Shown here: positions 17,098 to 26,400 of the stretch, one piece after another
How the letters are laid out: each line of letters starts with the position of its first letter
Position numbering within the stretch: the first letter of the stretch is position 1
Assembly: GCF_024138395.1 (NCBI RefSeq)
Contig: NZ_JAMYDU010000008.1
Location: 62,001-126,000 of the forward strand
Length of the DNA stretch: 64,000 nt
Reading direction: 5' to 3'
Source of the DNA: Pseudomonas mandelii
GTDB lineage: Bacteria; Pseudomonadota; Gammaproteobacteria; Pseudomonadales; Pseudomonadaceae
The notes under the pieces: generated by a model
Seen by the model: the letters and a program-made list of their open reading frames with translations, nothing else
Databases searched by the model: none
What the model was told of the DNA's origin: nothing
Position numbers and translations under genes: made by a program

Positions 17098-19620
17098 ATG
17101 TTCCCGATGACACCCATCGCGGCTGCGCTTGCGCTGTTGTTTTGTGCCAGCGCAGCCGTGGCTTCCAACTCCACCGGCACTACGCCACGCAGTTTGTTGG
17201 CACAAGCCAAAGGTTTGCCGGCGGACTTCGAGGAGCATTTCTTTGATGTACCTCTGGCTGTACGGGTTGAACTCGACCAGCAGCCGCTGGGCGAGGCCAT
17301 GGTGGTGCTGTCCCGCGACGATCGCATCACCCTGCTCGAATTCACTGACACCAGCGAAAACCGTTTCGGCCCTGCCGAGCGCGAAAAGTGGGCAAGTTAT
17401 CTCAAGCCCGGCGTGCCGTTGGGAGCGTGTAGCGGCTCCTGTCCCGATCAGGTGCTGGCGGTGCACTACAACCTTGAAAATTCGCTGGTTTCGATCCTCA
17501 CCGAAAACGCCGAACGCGATATCGAGGCCAAACGTTATTACGAACAGCCCGACGGCGGCAGCAGCGGCCTGATGGTGCGCAATCAGCTCAATCTCAATGG
17601 CGGTCAGGATCAGGATCTGGGCGGGCGCTTCGGGCTCGAAGCCAGTTCAAGCCTGGGCAACTGGAGCCAAACGCTGAACTTGCAAGTGGCGCGGCTCGGC
17701 GGTCCGGATAACAAGCTCTATCACGCGGTTCACGAACTGCACACCCAGCGCGAACTGCAAGGCAGTTTTTTTCGTCTGGGCTATTTCACCCCCAATTCCG
17801 AAGGGCTGACCCGCCAACCGCGCACGTTCGGCACCAGCCCCGACACCGCGGTCGGCATCATGTACGGCAGCTCCGACAGCCTGGCCATCAACAGCCCGAT
17901 GCCCAGCGTTTACCCGATCTATGTCACCGCTAATCGTCAGGGTTCGGTGGAGATCTGGCGCGACGGTTTGCTGATCAATACGCAATCGGTGCCGGCCGGT
18001 TTGCAGACTCTCGACACCCGTCCATTACCCGGCGGTATCTATGAGGTGGAAGTGCGCCTGATCGAAGACGGCCAGATCACGTCCACCACCCAGGAGCTGG
18101 TGTACAAGCCCAACAACTGGCGCAACCTCGATGAACGCTGGCGCTACAATCTGTTTGCCGGCGAAGAAAGCAAATTGCTCAGCAACTGGGATACGCAATC
18201 GAGTGGCAGCCCGACGGCGGGAGCGTCGGTGAATTACCTGCTGCACCCGCGGGTGATTCTCGGCATGTCAGCGCGACAGATTCGCGAAAAATTGCAGTAC
18301 GGCACGTCCATCGACTGGACGCTGGCCAATCACATCAGCCTCTACGCCAACGTCTACAAGACCGAGGACTATGGCACCGGTCTCGACCTGCAAAGCCTTT
18401 ACAACTATGGTTCCGGCAGCATCGTCGTCAGCCATAACCGCAGCTGGCTCGACACCACCTACACGTATGACACCTTGCCGGATGGCACTCGGGTGCGGCC
18501 ACGCAATGTCTTCATCGGCCAGACCAGCAACTCGTCGCTGGCGCTCAATCATCGCGTCAGCAGCAAGAGTTCGGTCAACGCCCGGGTGTCGCACAGCGAA
18601 GGCAATGTCGAAGGCATGGGCCTGGATCTGGGCTGGACCCAGCGCACCGTGCTGCTGGGCAGCGATGCCAGTTGGCGTTTGTCGATCTTCGATCGGCCGG
18701 GCAGCTACAGCAGTGGCGATGCGCGCAATCGCGGGGTCGACTTGAGCATCAACCTGGCGCTCGGCGCGCCCGGCCAGCAGCTCACCGGCAGCATCGGTTC
18801 ACGTACGGCCCGCGACGGCGCGCGCGACAATAACGCCTCCCTCGGCTGGCGCAAGGATCTCAAAGATCACGTGCTGCAAAGCGTGTCGGTGACGGCGCTG
18901 ACCGACACCTACGGTCTGGGCATGTCCAGCCTGGCGAACTTCCGTACCGATACGGTGAATGGCGACGGCTTCATTCAGCGTTCGTCCTACAACGGCAATT
19001 TCACCGGTGGCCTCAACGTTGACAGCACGCTGGTGGTTGGCGCGCAGCAGATGCTCATGACCAGCCAAAGCGAAGTGCGCGGCGCGGGACTGATCGTCGA
19101 CGTCGAATCGGACATCGAAGACATTGTTCTGCGCGCCGACGATTATAGCGGTGGCGGCGCGGCGTTGAAGCCGGGGCGCAACTTCATTCCGATCACCGCG
19201 TACCAGAACAGCTCGGTGAGTTTCGACTTCGAAGGCAACCACGTGCCCGCCGCCACCATCGAGCCGGCGCGCACCCGTTATCACCTGAACAAGGGCGGAG
19301 TGGAGTACCGCAAAATCCGTGTGATGAAAACCCTCACCGTGCTCGGCCGACTGGTCGATGGCCAGGGGCGACCGCTCAAGGGGCACCACGTGATCAATCA
19401 CGCCAGTCGTGGGGTGACCGAGGTCGATGGCTTCTTCTCGATGGAAATGAACGCCGGCTCGCCGACCCTGGAAGTGCGCCAGGGCAGTCAGTTGCTGTGC
19501 CAGTTCCGCCTCGACGCTGACAACCATCGCAGCGAAAACAATGTGTTGATGATCGGTGATTTGCGCTGCACGCCGGATACGTTGGCCGACGCTACTTTCA
19601 CCGAACAGAAGGCAGGTTGA
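17098..19620 (+). CDS. CS1-type pilus outer-membrane usher
   Basis: An 840-residue usher that forms the outer-membrane pore and assembles chaperone-bound subunits. The signal peptide is MFPMTPIAAALALLFCASAAVA. An N-terminal domain contains CSGSCPDQVLAVHYN, the central part is a large beta-barrel with a plug (NSPMPSVYPIYVTANRQGSV, then a TRPLPGGIYEVEV-type segment), and a C-terminal carboxypeptidase-like fold (LTVLGRLVDGQGRPLKGHHV) is present. Size and layout match CfaC/CooC/CblC rather than the FimD group. The ATG at 17098 starts the signal peptide; the frame is open upstream to 17053 only through a TTG. The adhesin gene begins four bases after the stop. Confidence 0.9.
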   Translation: MFPMTPIAAALALLFCASAAVASNSTGTTPRSLLAQAKGLPADFEEHFFDVPLAVRVELDQQPLGEAMVVLSRDDRITLLEFTDTSENRFGPAEREKWASYLKPGVPLGACSGSCPDQVLAVHYNLENSLVSILTENAERDIEAKRYYEQPDGGSSGLMVRNQLNLNGGQDQDLGGRFGLEASSSLGNWSQTLNLQVARLGGPDNKLYHAVHELHTQRELQGSFFRLGYFTPNSEGLTRQPRTFGTSPDTAVGIMYGSSDSLAINSPMPSVYPIYVTANRQGSVEIWRDGLLINTQSVPAGLQTLDTRPLPGGIYEVEVRLIEDGQITSTTQELVYKPNNWRNLDERWRYNLFAGEESKLLSNWDTQSSGSPTAGASVNYLLHPRVILGMSARQIREKLQYGTSIDWTLANHISLYANVYKTEDYGTGLDLQSLYNYGSGSIVVSHNRSWLDTTYTYDTLPDGTRVRPRNVFIGQTSNSSLALNHRVSSKSSVNARVSHSEGNVEGMGLDLGWTQRTVLLGSDASWRLSIFDRPGSYSSGDARNRGVDLSINLALGAPGQQLTGSIGSRTARDGARDNNASLGWRKDLKDHVLQSVSVTALTDTYGLGMSSLANFRTDTVNGDGFIQRSSYNGNFTGGLNVDSTLVVGAQQMLMTSQSEVRGAGLIVDVESDIEDIVLRADDYSGGGAALKPGRNFIPITAYQNSSVSFDFEGNHVPAATIEPARTRYHLNKGGVEYRKIRVMKTLTVLGRLVDGQGRPLKGHHVINHASRGVTEVDGFFSMEMNAGSPTLEVRQGSQLLCQFRLDADNHRSENNVLMIGDLRCTPDTLADATFTEQKAG

Positions 19621-19624
19621 GTTT

Positions 19625-20836
19625 ATGAAGTTAATCACAGGGGGGGGCGCGTTGGCATTGGCGCTGACCATGTCGACGGCGCAAGCGGTGAACCAGGAAA
19701 TCCGTGCACTGTTTCAACCCGATCCTGCGCAGCCGAGCAAAAACGCGTTCATAAACCAGACACCCAGCAGCGGGTACTGCGTGAGTTTTCCGCTTAAGTG
19801 TGCCGAAAACAACATGTTCAGCATCGAGTTGCCAGTTCGTTACAGTTCAAATCGCGCCCTCATACCCGGTGACGGAGTTTCTCTGCAAGTCCCCGCCGGT
19901 TGGCGACAATTGACGGTCACCAACGCGGACACTGGGGAGACGGAGGCCGTCGAGCTGCGCATCACCGGCATCGGCTCCGATTTTGTGCTGAGCGACTCAG
20001 CGTCCAGCCTCTCCGGAGCGCCGAATAACCGCGAAGGCCATGACAATCTCTGGAACTCTTACGGTTGGCTTTATGCTCCGGCGCCTTGCCTCGGGAGCGG
20101 CCTGGCAGGATTCGGCTCGCACAGCTACCGTTTTTTCTGGCATACGCCTGTGGAAGCGTCCTGCACCAAGACTGCCCTTTTCCGCATCCCGTCGATGTCA
20201 TTCGACAAGTTCGATTTTGCTTACGAGCTGAAGACTCCCAACCCACTGGGTATGTCTAGCGGTCTGTACACCGGATCCATCACCTACACCCTGGGGCCCG
20301 GCGGCGATTTCCACATGGGCCACATGATGGAACCGGATGATAGCCAACTGACCCTGGATTTCGTGCTCGACGTACAGCACACCTTGAAAGTCGATCTGCC
20401 ACCCGGTGGCGACAAAGTTTCACTGGAACCGGAAGGCGGATGGGCGCGCTGGATCGAAGGCGGGCGCAAGCCAACGAGGATTTTCCGTGATCAGTTGTTC
20501 TACCTCTCGGCGTCGTCGCGCTTCAAGGTCCTGATGCTGTGCAATTCCACCGGTGGTACAGCCTGCAAACTGGGAAGCCCGAAGGGCGATACCACGGAGG
20601 TCGAGGTCTTTCTGACATTGCCCCCGGGCATTTCCGGTTCTGGCGGCAACGTCAACCGACTGCCCTTGCGCTTCAACGAATGGGCCGGGCCGTTCCAGCC
20701 AGGCATCTATGTAGATCGCAAGCCCGGCACGTTGCATTTCGAGATGACCCCGTTTGCCATCAATTTCCTTTTACAGCCCGGCAAGAACGACAGGCTGCGC
20801 GGCAACGTCACCATTATCTGGGACTCGGAAGCATGA
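19625..20836 (+). CDS. CblD/CfaE-like pilus tip adhesin 1
   Basis: A 403-residue exported protein of the CblD/CooD/CfaE family, which initiates assembly at the pilus tip and mediates binding. The signal peptide MKLITGGGALALALTMSTAQA precedes the mature start VNQEIRALFQPD. Two halves are visible: an N-terminal adhesin domain with paired Cys (GYCVSFPLKC), and a C-terminal pilin-like domain beginning LTLDFVLDVQHTLKVDLPPG and ending RGNVTIIWDSEA. Roughly half its residues match the second adhesin in the operon by eye. The start codon follows the usher stop by four bases, so translation is probably coupled. Confidence 0.82.
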   Translation: MKLITGGGALALALTMSTAQAVNQEIRALFQPDPAQPSKNAFINQTPSSGYCVSFPLKCAENNMFSIELPVRYSSNRALIPGDGVSLQVPAGWRQLTVTNADTGETEAVELRITGIGSDFVLSDSASSLSGAPNNREGHDNLWNSYGWLYAPAPCLGSGLAGFGSHSYRFFWHTPVEASCTKTALFRIPSMSFDKFDFAYELKTPNPLGMSSGLYTGSITYTLGPGGDFHMGHMMEPDDSQLTLDFVLDVQHTLKVDLPPGGDKVSLEPEGGWARWIEGGRKPTRIFRDQLFYLSASSRFKVLMLCNSTGGTACKLGSPKGDTTEVEVFLTLPPGISGSGGNVNRLPLRFNEWAGPFQPGIYVDRKPGTLHFEMTPFAINFLLQPGKNDRLRGNVTIIWDSEA

Positions 20837-20880
20837 CCGCTTCAGTCCGGCCATTTTCATTATTGATGGAGTTGAAGACG

Positions 20881-21624
20881 ATGAACCGTGGTTTTTTGCT
20901 GGGCCTGCTCAGCGTGTGTTGTCTGACGGCGCAGGCCGGGCCGCAGATCAATGTCGGCACGGTGTACGACTATCTTGACGCTGAAAAGAGTACTTACCTC
21001 AAGCGCGTATTCAACAGCGGCGACGCTACCGCGTTCGTCAAGATCAATGTGCTGGAGATTGTCTACGGCGCCGACGGTCAGCCGCAGGAGATTGCCGTCG
21101 AAAACGCCGCAGACGGTGCTTCGCGCAATGGTCTGATGGCCAGCCCGGCGCGCTTGATCGTACCCGCGCAAGGCATGCAGGGCACGCGCCTGTTGTACAT
21201 GGGCGAGCGCGATCGCGAGCGTTATTTTCGCGTGCGCTTCGTGCCGGTGGTGCCGGAAAAGGAAGACGATTTCGTGATCAGCAGCGAAGAGCGTGACGAG
21301 TACAAAAAGTCTCTCACGGCCGGGGTCAACGTCATGACCGGGTTCGGCACGATCTTTTTCGTGCGGCCCAAAGACGCGCGTTTCGCCACAGCCGTCAACG
21401 AAACCGACAGTCGTTATGAACTGCGCAACACCGGCAACACGGTGGTGATCATCGACGAATTCAAAAGCTGTTCACTGACCAATGAAAGCGACTGCGGCGC
21501 GACCACCAAGCACCACGTACTGGCGGGCAAGACCTTCGCCTTCGATAAGGAGAAGGGCCGCGAGTACCGCTTTTTCCTGATCGAGGGCAACGATAAGAAA
21601 GCCCTGAAGATCGCCAGCCGCTAG
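20881..21624 (+). CDS. CS1-type periplasmic pilus chaperone
   Basis: A 247-residue periplasmic chaperone (CfaA/CooB/CblB group) that holds subunits until they reach the usher. The signal peptide MNRGFLLGLLSVCCLTAQAG is clear. The first domain starts INVGTVYDYLDAEKSTYLKR, and the G1-like strand is represented by RLIVPAQGMQGTRLLYMG. Later strands include ELRNTGNTVVIIDEF with nearby paired Cys (CSLTNESDC). Another ATG 15 bases upstream is in frame but precedes a weaker signal. It lies between adhesin 1 and the second pilin. Confidence 0.8.
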   Translation: MNRGFLLGLLSVCCLTAQAGPQINVGTVYDYLDAEKSTYLKRVFNSGDATAFVKINVLEIVYGADGQPQEIAVENAADGASRNGLMASPARLIVPAQGMQGTRLLYMGERDRERYFRVRFVPVVPEKEDDFVISSEERDEYKKSLTAGVNVMTGFGTIFFVRPKDARFATAVNETDSRYELRNTGNTVVIIDEFKSCSLTNESDCGATTKHHVLAGKTFAFDKEKGREYRFFLIEGNDKKALKIASR

Positions 21625-21656
21625 GTCTGTTTCCAATGACGCATCGGGTAACCAAG

Positions 21657-22160
21657 ATGATCAAGCAATGCACCGTCGTCGTGCTGATGACAGCCGCCGG
21701 CCTGACCGGCGGCGAGGCGTGGGGCGCGCGTGAGGAGCACACCTTTGAAGTGTCCCTGACCATCCCTAGCCGGCCGTTTTACATCATCCCGACGGAGCCG
21801 GACTGGATTCACCGTCCGCAGCGCCTGAATTGGGATTACCCCACCGCCACGCTGGGCAGCGTGCGCAAGAACTTCGATGTGCGGCATGACAGCAGCGCCA
21901 TCGAAGCGCGCCTCGGCGCCGAACCGTATCTGGAAAACGGCCGGGTGAATGAAGTGATCACGCTGCGGGTCAGTTTCAATGGCGTGGAGCTGAGTTCGCA
22001 AATGCCGCCACGCCAGGTCCTGACGCAAGCAGAAGCCGCTGCTGGCAAACGCGTGGAATTGAAAATAGAGCCGATCGAGCCGCCCGGTGGTTACCGCGCC
22101 GGTGACTACAACGGCAATGTGCTGTTGCTGTTCAACGCCAGCGCGCCGGTGCTGGAATGA
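21657..22160 (+). CDS. CS1-type minor pilin subunit
   Basis: A 167-residue exported protein related to the major pilin: it shares the order FEVSLTIPSRPFYIIPTEPD (compare HVPTNGFYVVPTDPD in the first pilin) and the ending PGGYRAGDYNGNVLLLFNA. The signal peptide MIKQCTVVVLMTAAGLTGGEA favours the ATG at 21657; an in-frame ATG at 21636 adds seven residues and has a poor ribosome site. The divergence from the major pilin suggests a minor or alternative shaft subunit. It lies just before the second adhesin. Confidence 0.78.
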   Translation: MIKQCTVVVLMTAAGLTGGEAWGAREEHTFEVSLTIPSRPFYIIPTEPDWIHRPQRLNWDYPTATLGSVRKNFDVRHDSSAIEARLGAEPYLENGRVNEVITLRVSFNGVELSSQMPPRQVLTQAEAAAGKRVELKIEPIEPPGGYRAGDYNGNVLLLFNASAPVLE

Positions 22161-22197
22161 GGCAAACCCATCAGGCTCTGCAGAGGCGGGATGATCG

Positions 22198-23421
22198 ATG
22201 AAAAGGTTGAAATGGCTGGGGCTGCTGGCAGCGTTGAGCATCCCGCAGGCGCAGGCGATCAATCAGGAGATCCGCGCGTTGTTTCAGCCGGATTCTTCCA
22301 GCCCGGACAAGACTGCGTTCGTCAACCAGACGCCGAACAGCGGTTATTGCGCGACGTATCCGCGCGAATGTGCCGTTCATGGAATGTTCAGCATTGAATT
22401 GCCCGTTCGTTTCCGCTCCACCCGCTACCTTGGGGCTACCGACTGGGCTGCAGTAAAGGCCCCAGCCGAATGGCGGCGTTTGAACGTGATCAATAGTCAG
22501 ACGCAGGAAACGCAAACCCTGGAAATCCGTATTACTGGCATGGGGTCCAAGTATGTGTTGTACAAACCGGCTGTGCAGATCGCCGGGGGGGCCAACGCCC
22601 TTGAGGGACATCGAAGGCTTTGGAAAGACGACAGTTGGGTCCACGGAATACCCGCGCCGTGCCGCTACAGCGGTGTAGGAGAATACGGTGATGATTACTT
22701 CCGGTTTTTCTGGAAAACCCCCGAGCCTACCCACTGTTTCAAGCTTCCGGCTTACTTCATTTCGTGGATGTATTTCGACAAGCTGGACTTCGCCTACGAG
22801 CTGCGTACTCCCAACCCGTTGAACATGTCGACGGGCCGTTATACCGGTTCAACGACGTACACCTTGGGGCCGGGTGGCGATTTCGATATGGGCAAACTGT
22901 TCGAACCGGACGACGGCGGTCTGACCCTGGATTTCGTTCTGGATGTGCAGCACACCCTGAAAGTGGATATTCCGCCCGGGGGCAACAAAATCGTGCTCGA
23001 ACCCCAGGGGGGCTGGCAACGCTGGCTGGACAGTGGGCGAAAACCCGTGCGGCTGTATCGCGATCAGATTTTCCATATCTCCGCGTCATCGAAATTCTCG
23101 ATGAGGCTTGAATGTGAATACAGTCTGGGTTGGGGCTCGGGCTGTGCGATTCTTGACCGCGAGTCGGGCTTCGCAGGTCCTGTAGACGTCAGTGTCAGTT
23201 TGCCTGACGGATTGACCGACAGTGCCGGGCAACCGGTCAGGCGAAAGCTGTTGGGACGCGAAGCGACAGGCTCGTTTCAACCCGCTCGGTATGTCGACCG
23301 CAAGCCGGGAACCCTGCATTTCGACATAGGCGAAAAGGACACCGACTGGTTGATAAACAATGCCAAAGGTCGGCCCTACCGGGGCAATATCACGGTGATC
23401 TGGGATTCGGAACCCGGCTAG
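22198..23421 (+). CDS. CblD/CfaE-like pilus tip adhesin 2
   Basis: A 407-residue paralogue of the adhesin at 19625. The signal peptide MKRLKWLGLLAALSIPQAQA is followed by INQEIRALFQPDSSSPDKTA. The same Cys pair (GYCATYPREC), the same central LTLDFVLDVQHTLKVDIPPG and the same end (NITVIWDSEPG) are present. Variation is concentrated in the middle of the N-terminal half, where a ligand site would lie. Last gene of the pilus operon, followed by a hairpin. Whether both adhesins sit on one pilus or are alternatives cannot be told. Confidence 0.82.
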   Translation: MKRLKWLGLLAALSIPQAQAINQEIRALFQPDSSSPDKTAFVNQTPNSGYCATYPRECAVHGMFSIELPVRFRSTRYLGATDWAAVKAPAEWRRLNVINSQTQETQTLEIRITGMGSKYVLYKPAVQIAGGANALEGHRRLWKDDSWVHGIPAPCRYSGVGEYGDDYFRFFWKTPEPTHCFKLPAYFISWMYFDKLDFAYELRTPNPLNMSTGRYTGSTTYTLGPGGDFDMGKLFEPDDGGLTLDFVLDVQHTLKVDIPPGGNKIVLEPQGGWQRWLDSGRKPVRLYRDQIFHISASSKFSMRLECEYSLGWGSGCAILDRESGFAGPVDVSVSLPDGLTDSAGQPVRRKLLGREATGSFQPARYVDRKPGTLHFDIGEKDTDWLINNAKGRPYRGNITVIWDSEPG

Positions 23422-23432
23422 CATCGTCTCGG

Positions 23433-23459
23433 TCGGCCAGCCCTGAAGAAGCTGGCCGA
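23433..23459. terminator. Hairpin between convergent pilus operon and NEL gene
   Basis: Perfect arms TCGGCCAGC and GCTGGCCGA around a 9-base loop, lacking a T-run. It lies in the 54-base gap between convergent stops. Confidence 0.55.
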
Positions 23460-23475
23460 GGGCCGTCGGTTGCGG

Positions 23476-26400
23476 TTAGAGGTTAGCCAGGCGCATGGCT
23501 TCGCGGGTCAGTTCCCTGGACAGCTGCTTACGTTGATAACCGATGGTGTCTGCCAACTCGTCGTAACGTTCCTGACTCATGAGTTCGTCCGAGAACACCT
23601 CGATTTCTGGAACATTCAATTGGCGCGCGAGGCGTTCCATCTTTTCTTTCAATGGTTTGAGTTTCGTCTCAGGCGTGGCGTTCTTCCACTGAGCCATGGC
23701 TTCGCGCAGTTCATCGAGCAAGTCAGGCAGTTCTTCGAATCGTCGATAGTGGTTTTCATACTTAGTCGGGTGGGTCTTGCGCAGGTGACGCTCCCAGAAA
23801 TCATCCCCGTTGTAGGGATCGATCATTCTGTCGACCAGACCGTTACCCTGTTCGCGTCTGATGATCTCGGTGTACGCGGCGTCGATTGTTGCTTGAGTCA
23901 CACCTGAACGTCGTTGATAAAGCATGCTGTCCGATTGCCAGGGCATCCCCAGCCGTTCGGCCAGGCCGTTCTGAAAGGCCATGTGGACTTCCAGGTCGTC
24001 CGGTGCGAGATGGTCCTGTGGATTGAAGTCGTGCAGGTCTTGCTGATGCCTGATCTCGTCACGAGCAACATCCCCGACGAAATCCAGACGGGCACGGCTG
24101 CGGGCGAGTTTGACCAGTTTATTGTCCAATTCGTCTTTTGAAGTCGGCTCTGCATACGCTTTCGATACCAGCACTTTCAGGCCCATGGAGTTGAATTGAT
24201 AAGCCCCGCCATCCCCGCAGTTCACGGGGTCTCGAGCCAGCGTGAACAATTCGTCACGCAGCGTGGTATCCAGCGCCGCGGCATCGATCATTTCCCAGAC
24301 GCGCGCGGTGAGTCTTTCGCGCGATGGCGAATAGCGGTAGTCCTTGGTTTCCCGTTGCCTGCGAATCACGTCGAACAGCGCATCGGAACCGGGTTCGGCC
24401 ATCAAGTCGTGCCAGGATTCGTCGCGGTATTTTTTGAAAACGGTCGAGGGACTGAACCCGACGTGTGGGGCGGGAAGTGATTGCCAGTATTTGATCTCCT
24501 CTGTGACCTCCAGAGAATCCTCTTGCAAGAAAGTCAACCCCGTAGATTGGCGATAGAGGCCGTAGCGCACGCTGTCTTCATTGGACAATTTCGAGGTATC
24601 GAAGCGCGCACGACCGAGGATAAAGGCCTGATCGGAACCTTCGGTGACTTCGGGCAAAGAGCTGATCGGGTTCTTGCGCATATCGAGCATGAAACCTCGG
24701 GGCCTGTGCCGGTTTGCGGCGTTAACCGTAAACAATCCTTGCGGCCATTCCCGGATCTTTGTGTTCGCCAGGTTCAGTTCATTCAAACGATACATGCGCC
24801 CGATATCCGGAGGGCGGCGCAACGGATTACCGTTCAGGTTCAACGACCGTAAACGCACCAGACCGCTCAGTTGATCACTGGATGCGGGGGTCAAGTCGAT
24901 GTTGTTGTCAGTCAGGTCCAACGCTTCGAGCTGACGCATTTTCCCGATGGCAGGTGGCACTTCGGTCAGGCCGCATTGGCGGGCACTCAACTGGCGAAGT
25001 TTGGGGAAACTGCCTAACACACCGTCGGGGCCAGACGAGAGTCGGGTGTTGTCGAGCTTCAGGGCTGTGATCTGATCGAGGTGTTTTTTCATCTCGGGTT
25101 GCTTGCGCAGATCTTTCCACCAGCGTTCGAGGTCCGGACGCATGAGTTCCGCAGACAGGTCCAGTGTATAGCCCTGTTCAGGGTGGCTGCCGTAGACGTT
25201 GAAACCCTCACTTCTGCGTTCGAAGCATTCGATCAGACGGTCTTCGATATGCTTGCCACCGTCGCGCAGGTAACTCTGCGACTCTCCAAGCGGAATTTCT
25301 CCAGAGGCGTCTACGCCAGCGGGGTAGTTTGCGCTCCACCGGTTCAGTGCCTGACGCAAATCCTCTCGTTCGCTTTCCAGTGCTTTGATAGCGTCGATGG
25401 GTTCGCCTTTGCGCTGCAACGCTTCCATGAACGCCGTCACTTGCGATGCGCTCATCTGTGGATACAGCGCACTGACCCGCTGCTGCGGCGTTTCCAAACC
25501 GAATAGTCGGCGCAAACCACCCAGCAGCGTGACCGTTTCGATATTCGCCACCGGCCGAATGGGCGGCTCCGCCAGCGCCGTTCGCCGCTGCGCCGGCGAC
25601 GCCGCTTCTTCCATGATCCACGCTTTCAAGCCGCGACCCTGACCGTGCTGATAGCCCACGGTCAAGCGTTGTGGTTCCGGCAGCGCGTGCAGGATCGACT
25701 CATAGAAGTCATCGGCCTCATGCAGCGAGCGGTAAGCGTCGTCGAGCACTTCGTAGCGTCCGTGTTCGTCGCGAATAAGGCGCCTGACGACAGTCGCCTC
25801 ATCCGGTCCGACACTGCAACGCAGCGGCCCGTCGTACGCACCGTGACGAACTTCGATGCGCAGGTCGCGAAAAATGTCGGTGTTGAGCCTGAGCACATTG
25901 AGACCCAGCCGCTCGGTTTGCGCGGTCATCAGATCATCATGAAAAAAACCGTCATAAGCGCGGCTGGCAGACGCTTCGAAGTCGAGTTCCCGCGCCTGAG
26001 CTTTCAGGCGCAGCGGCAAGCGATCCTCGTCGACGATGCGTTGCAGCTCGGCGGGGCTGGCATGACTCACGACTTTTTCGGCCAGGGTGAGTGGCAACTC
26101 GGGGAAGGTCTTTTTCAACACGCGCACATCGGCCTTGTTCGAGCGCTCGGCGGATCGGTAGACATACCCGGACACCTCGCTTATTTGCTGATCAACAGCA
26201 TCGGCAAGGCGATTGCGCAACGTGGTGACACGCGCCTGCGGGGCGACCTCGCGCCCGAGCAGCGTATTGAGTTCGCCATCGCTGAGAAAGTCCACCACAC
26301 GCTCCGGCAACCGTCCGGCGTTGAGATCGTCGGTACTGATACTCAGCGTGTCGCTGTCCAGCGCCTGGGGGTTGCCGTACTTTTGCGAATAACCCCGTTC

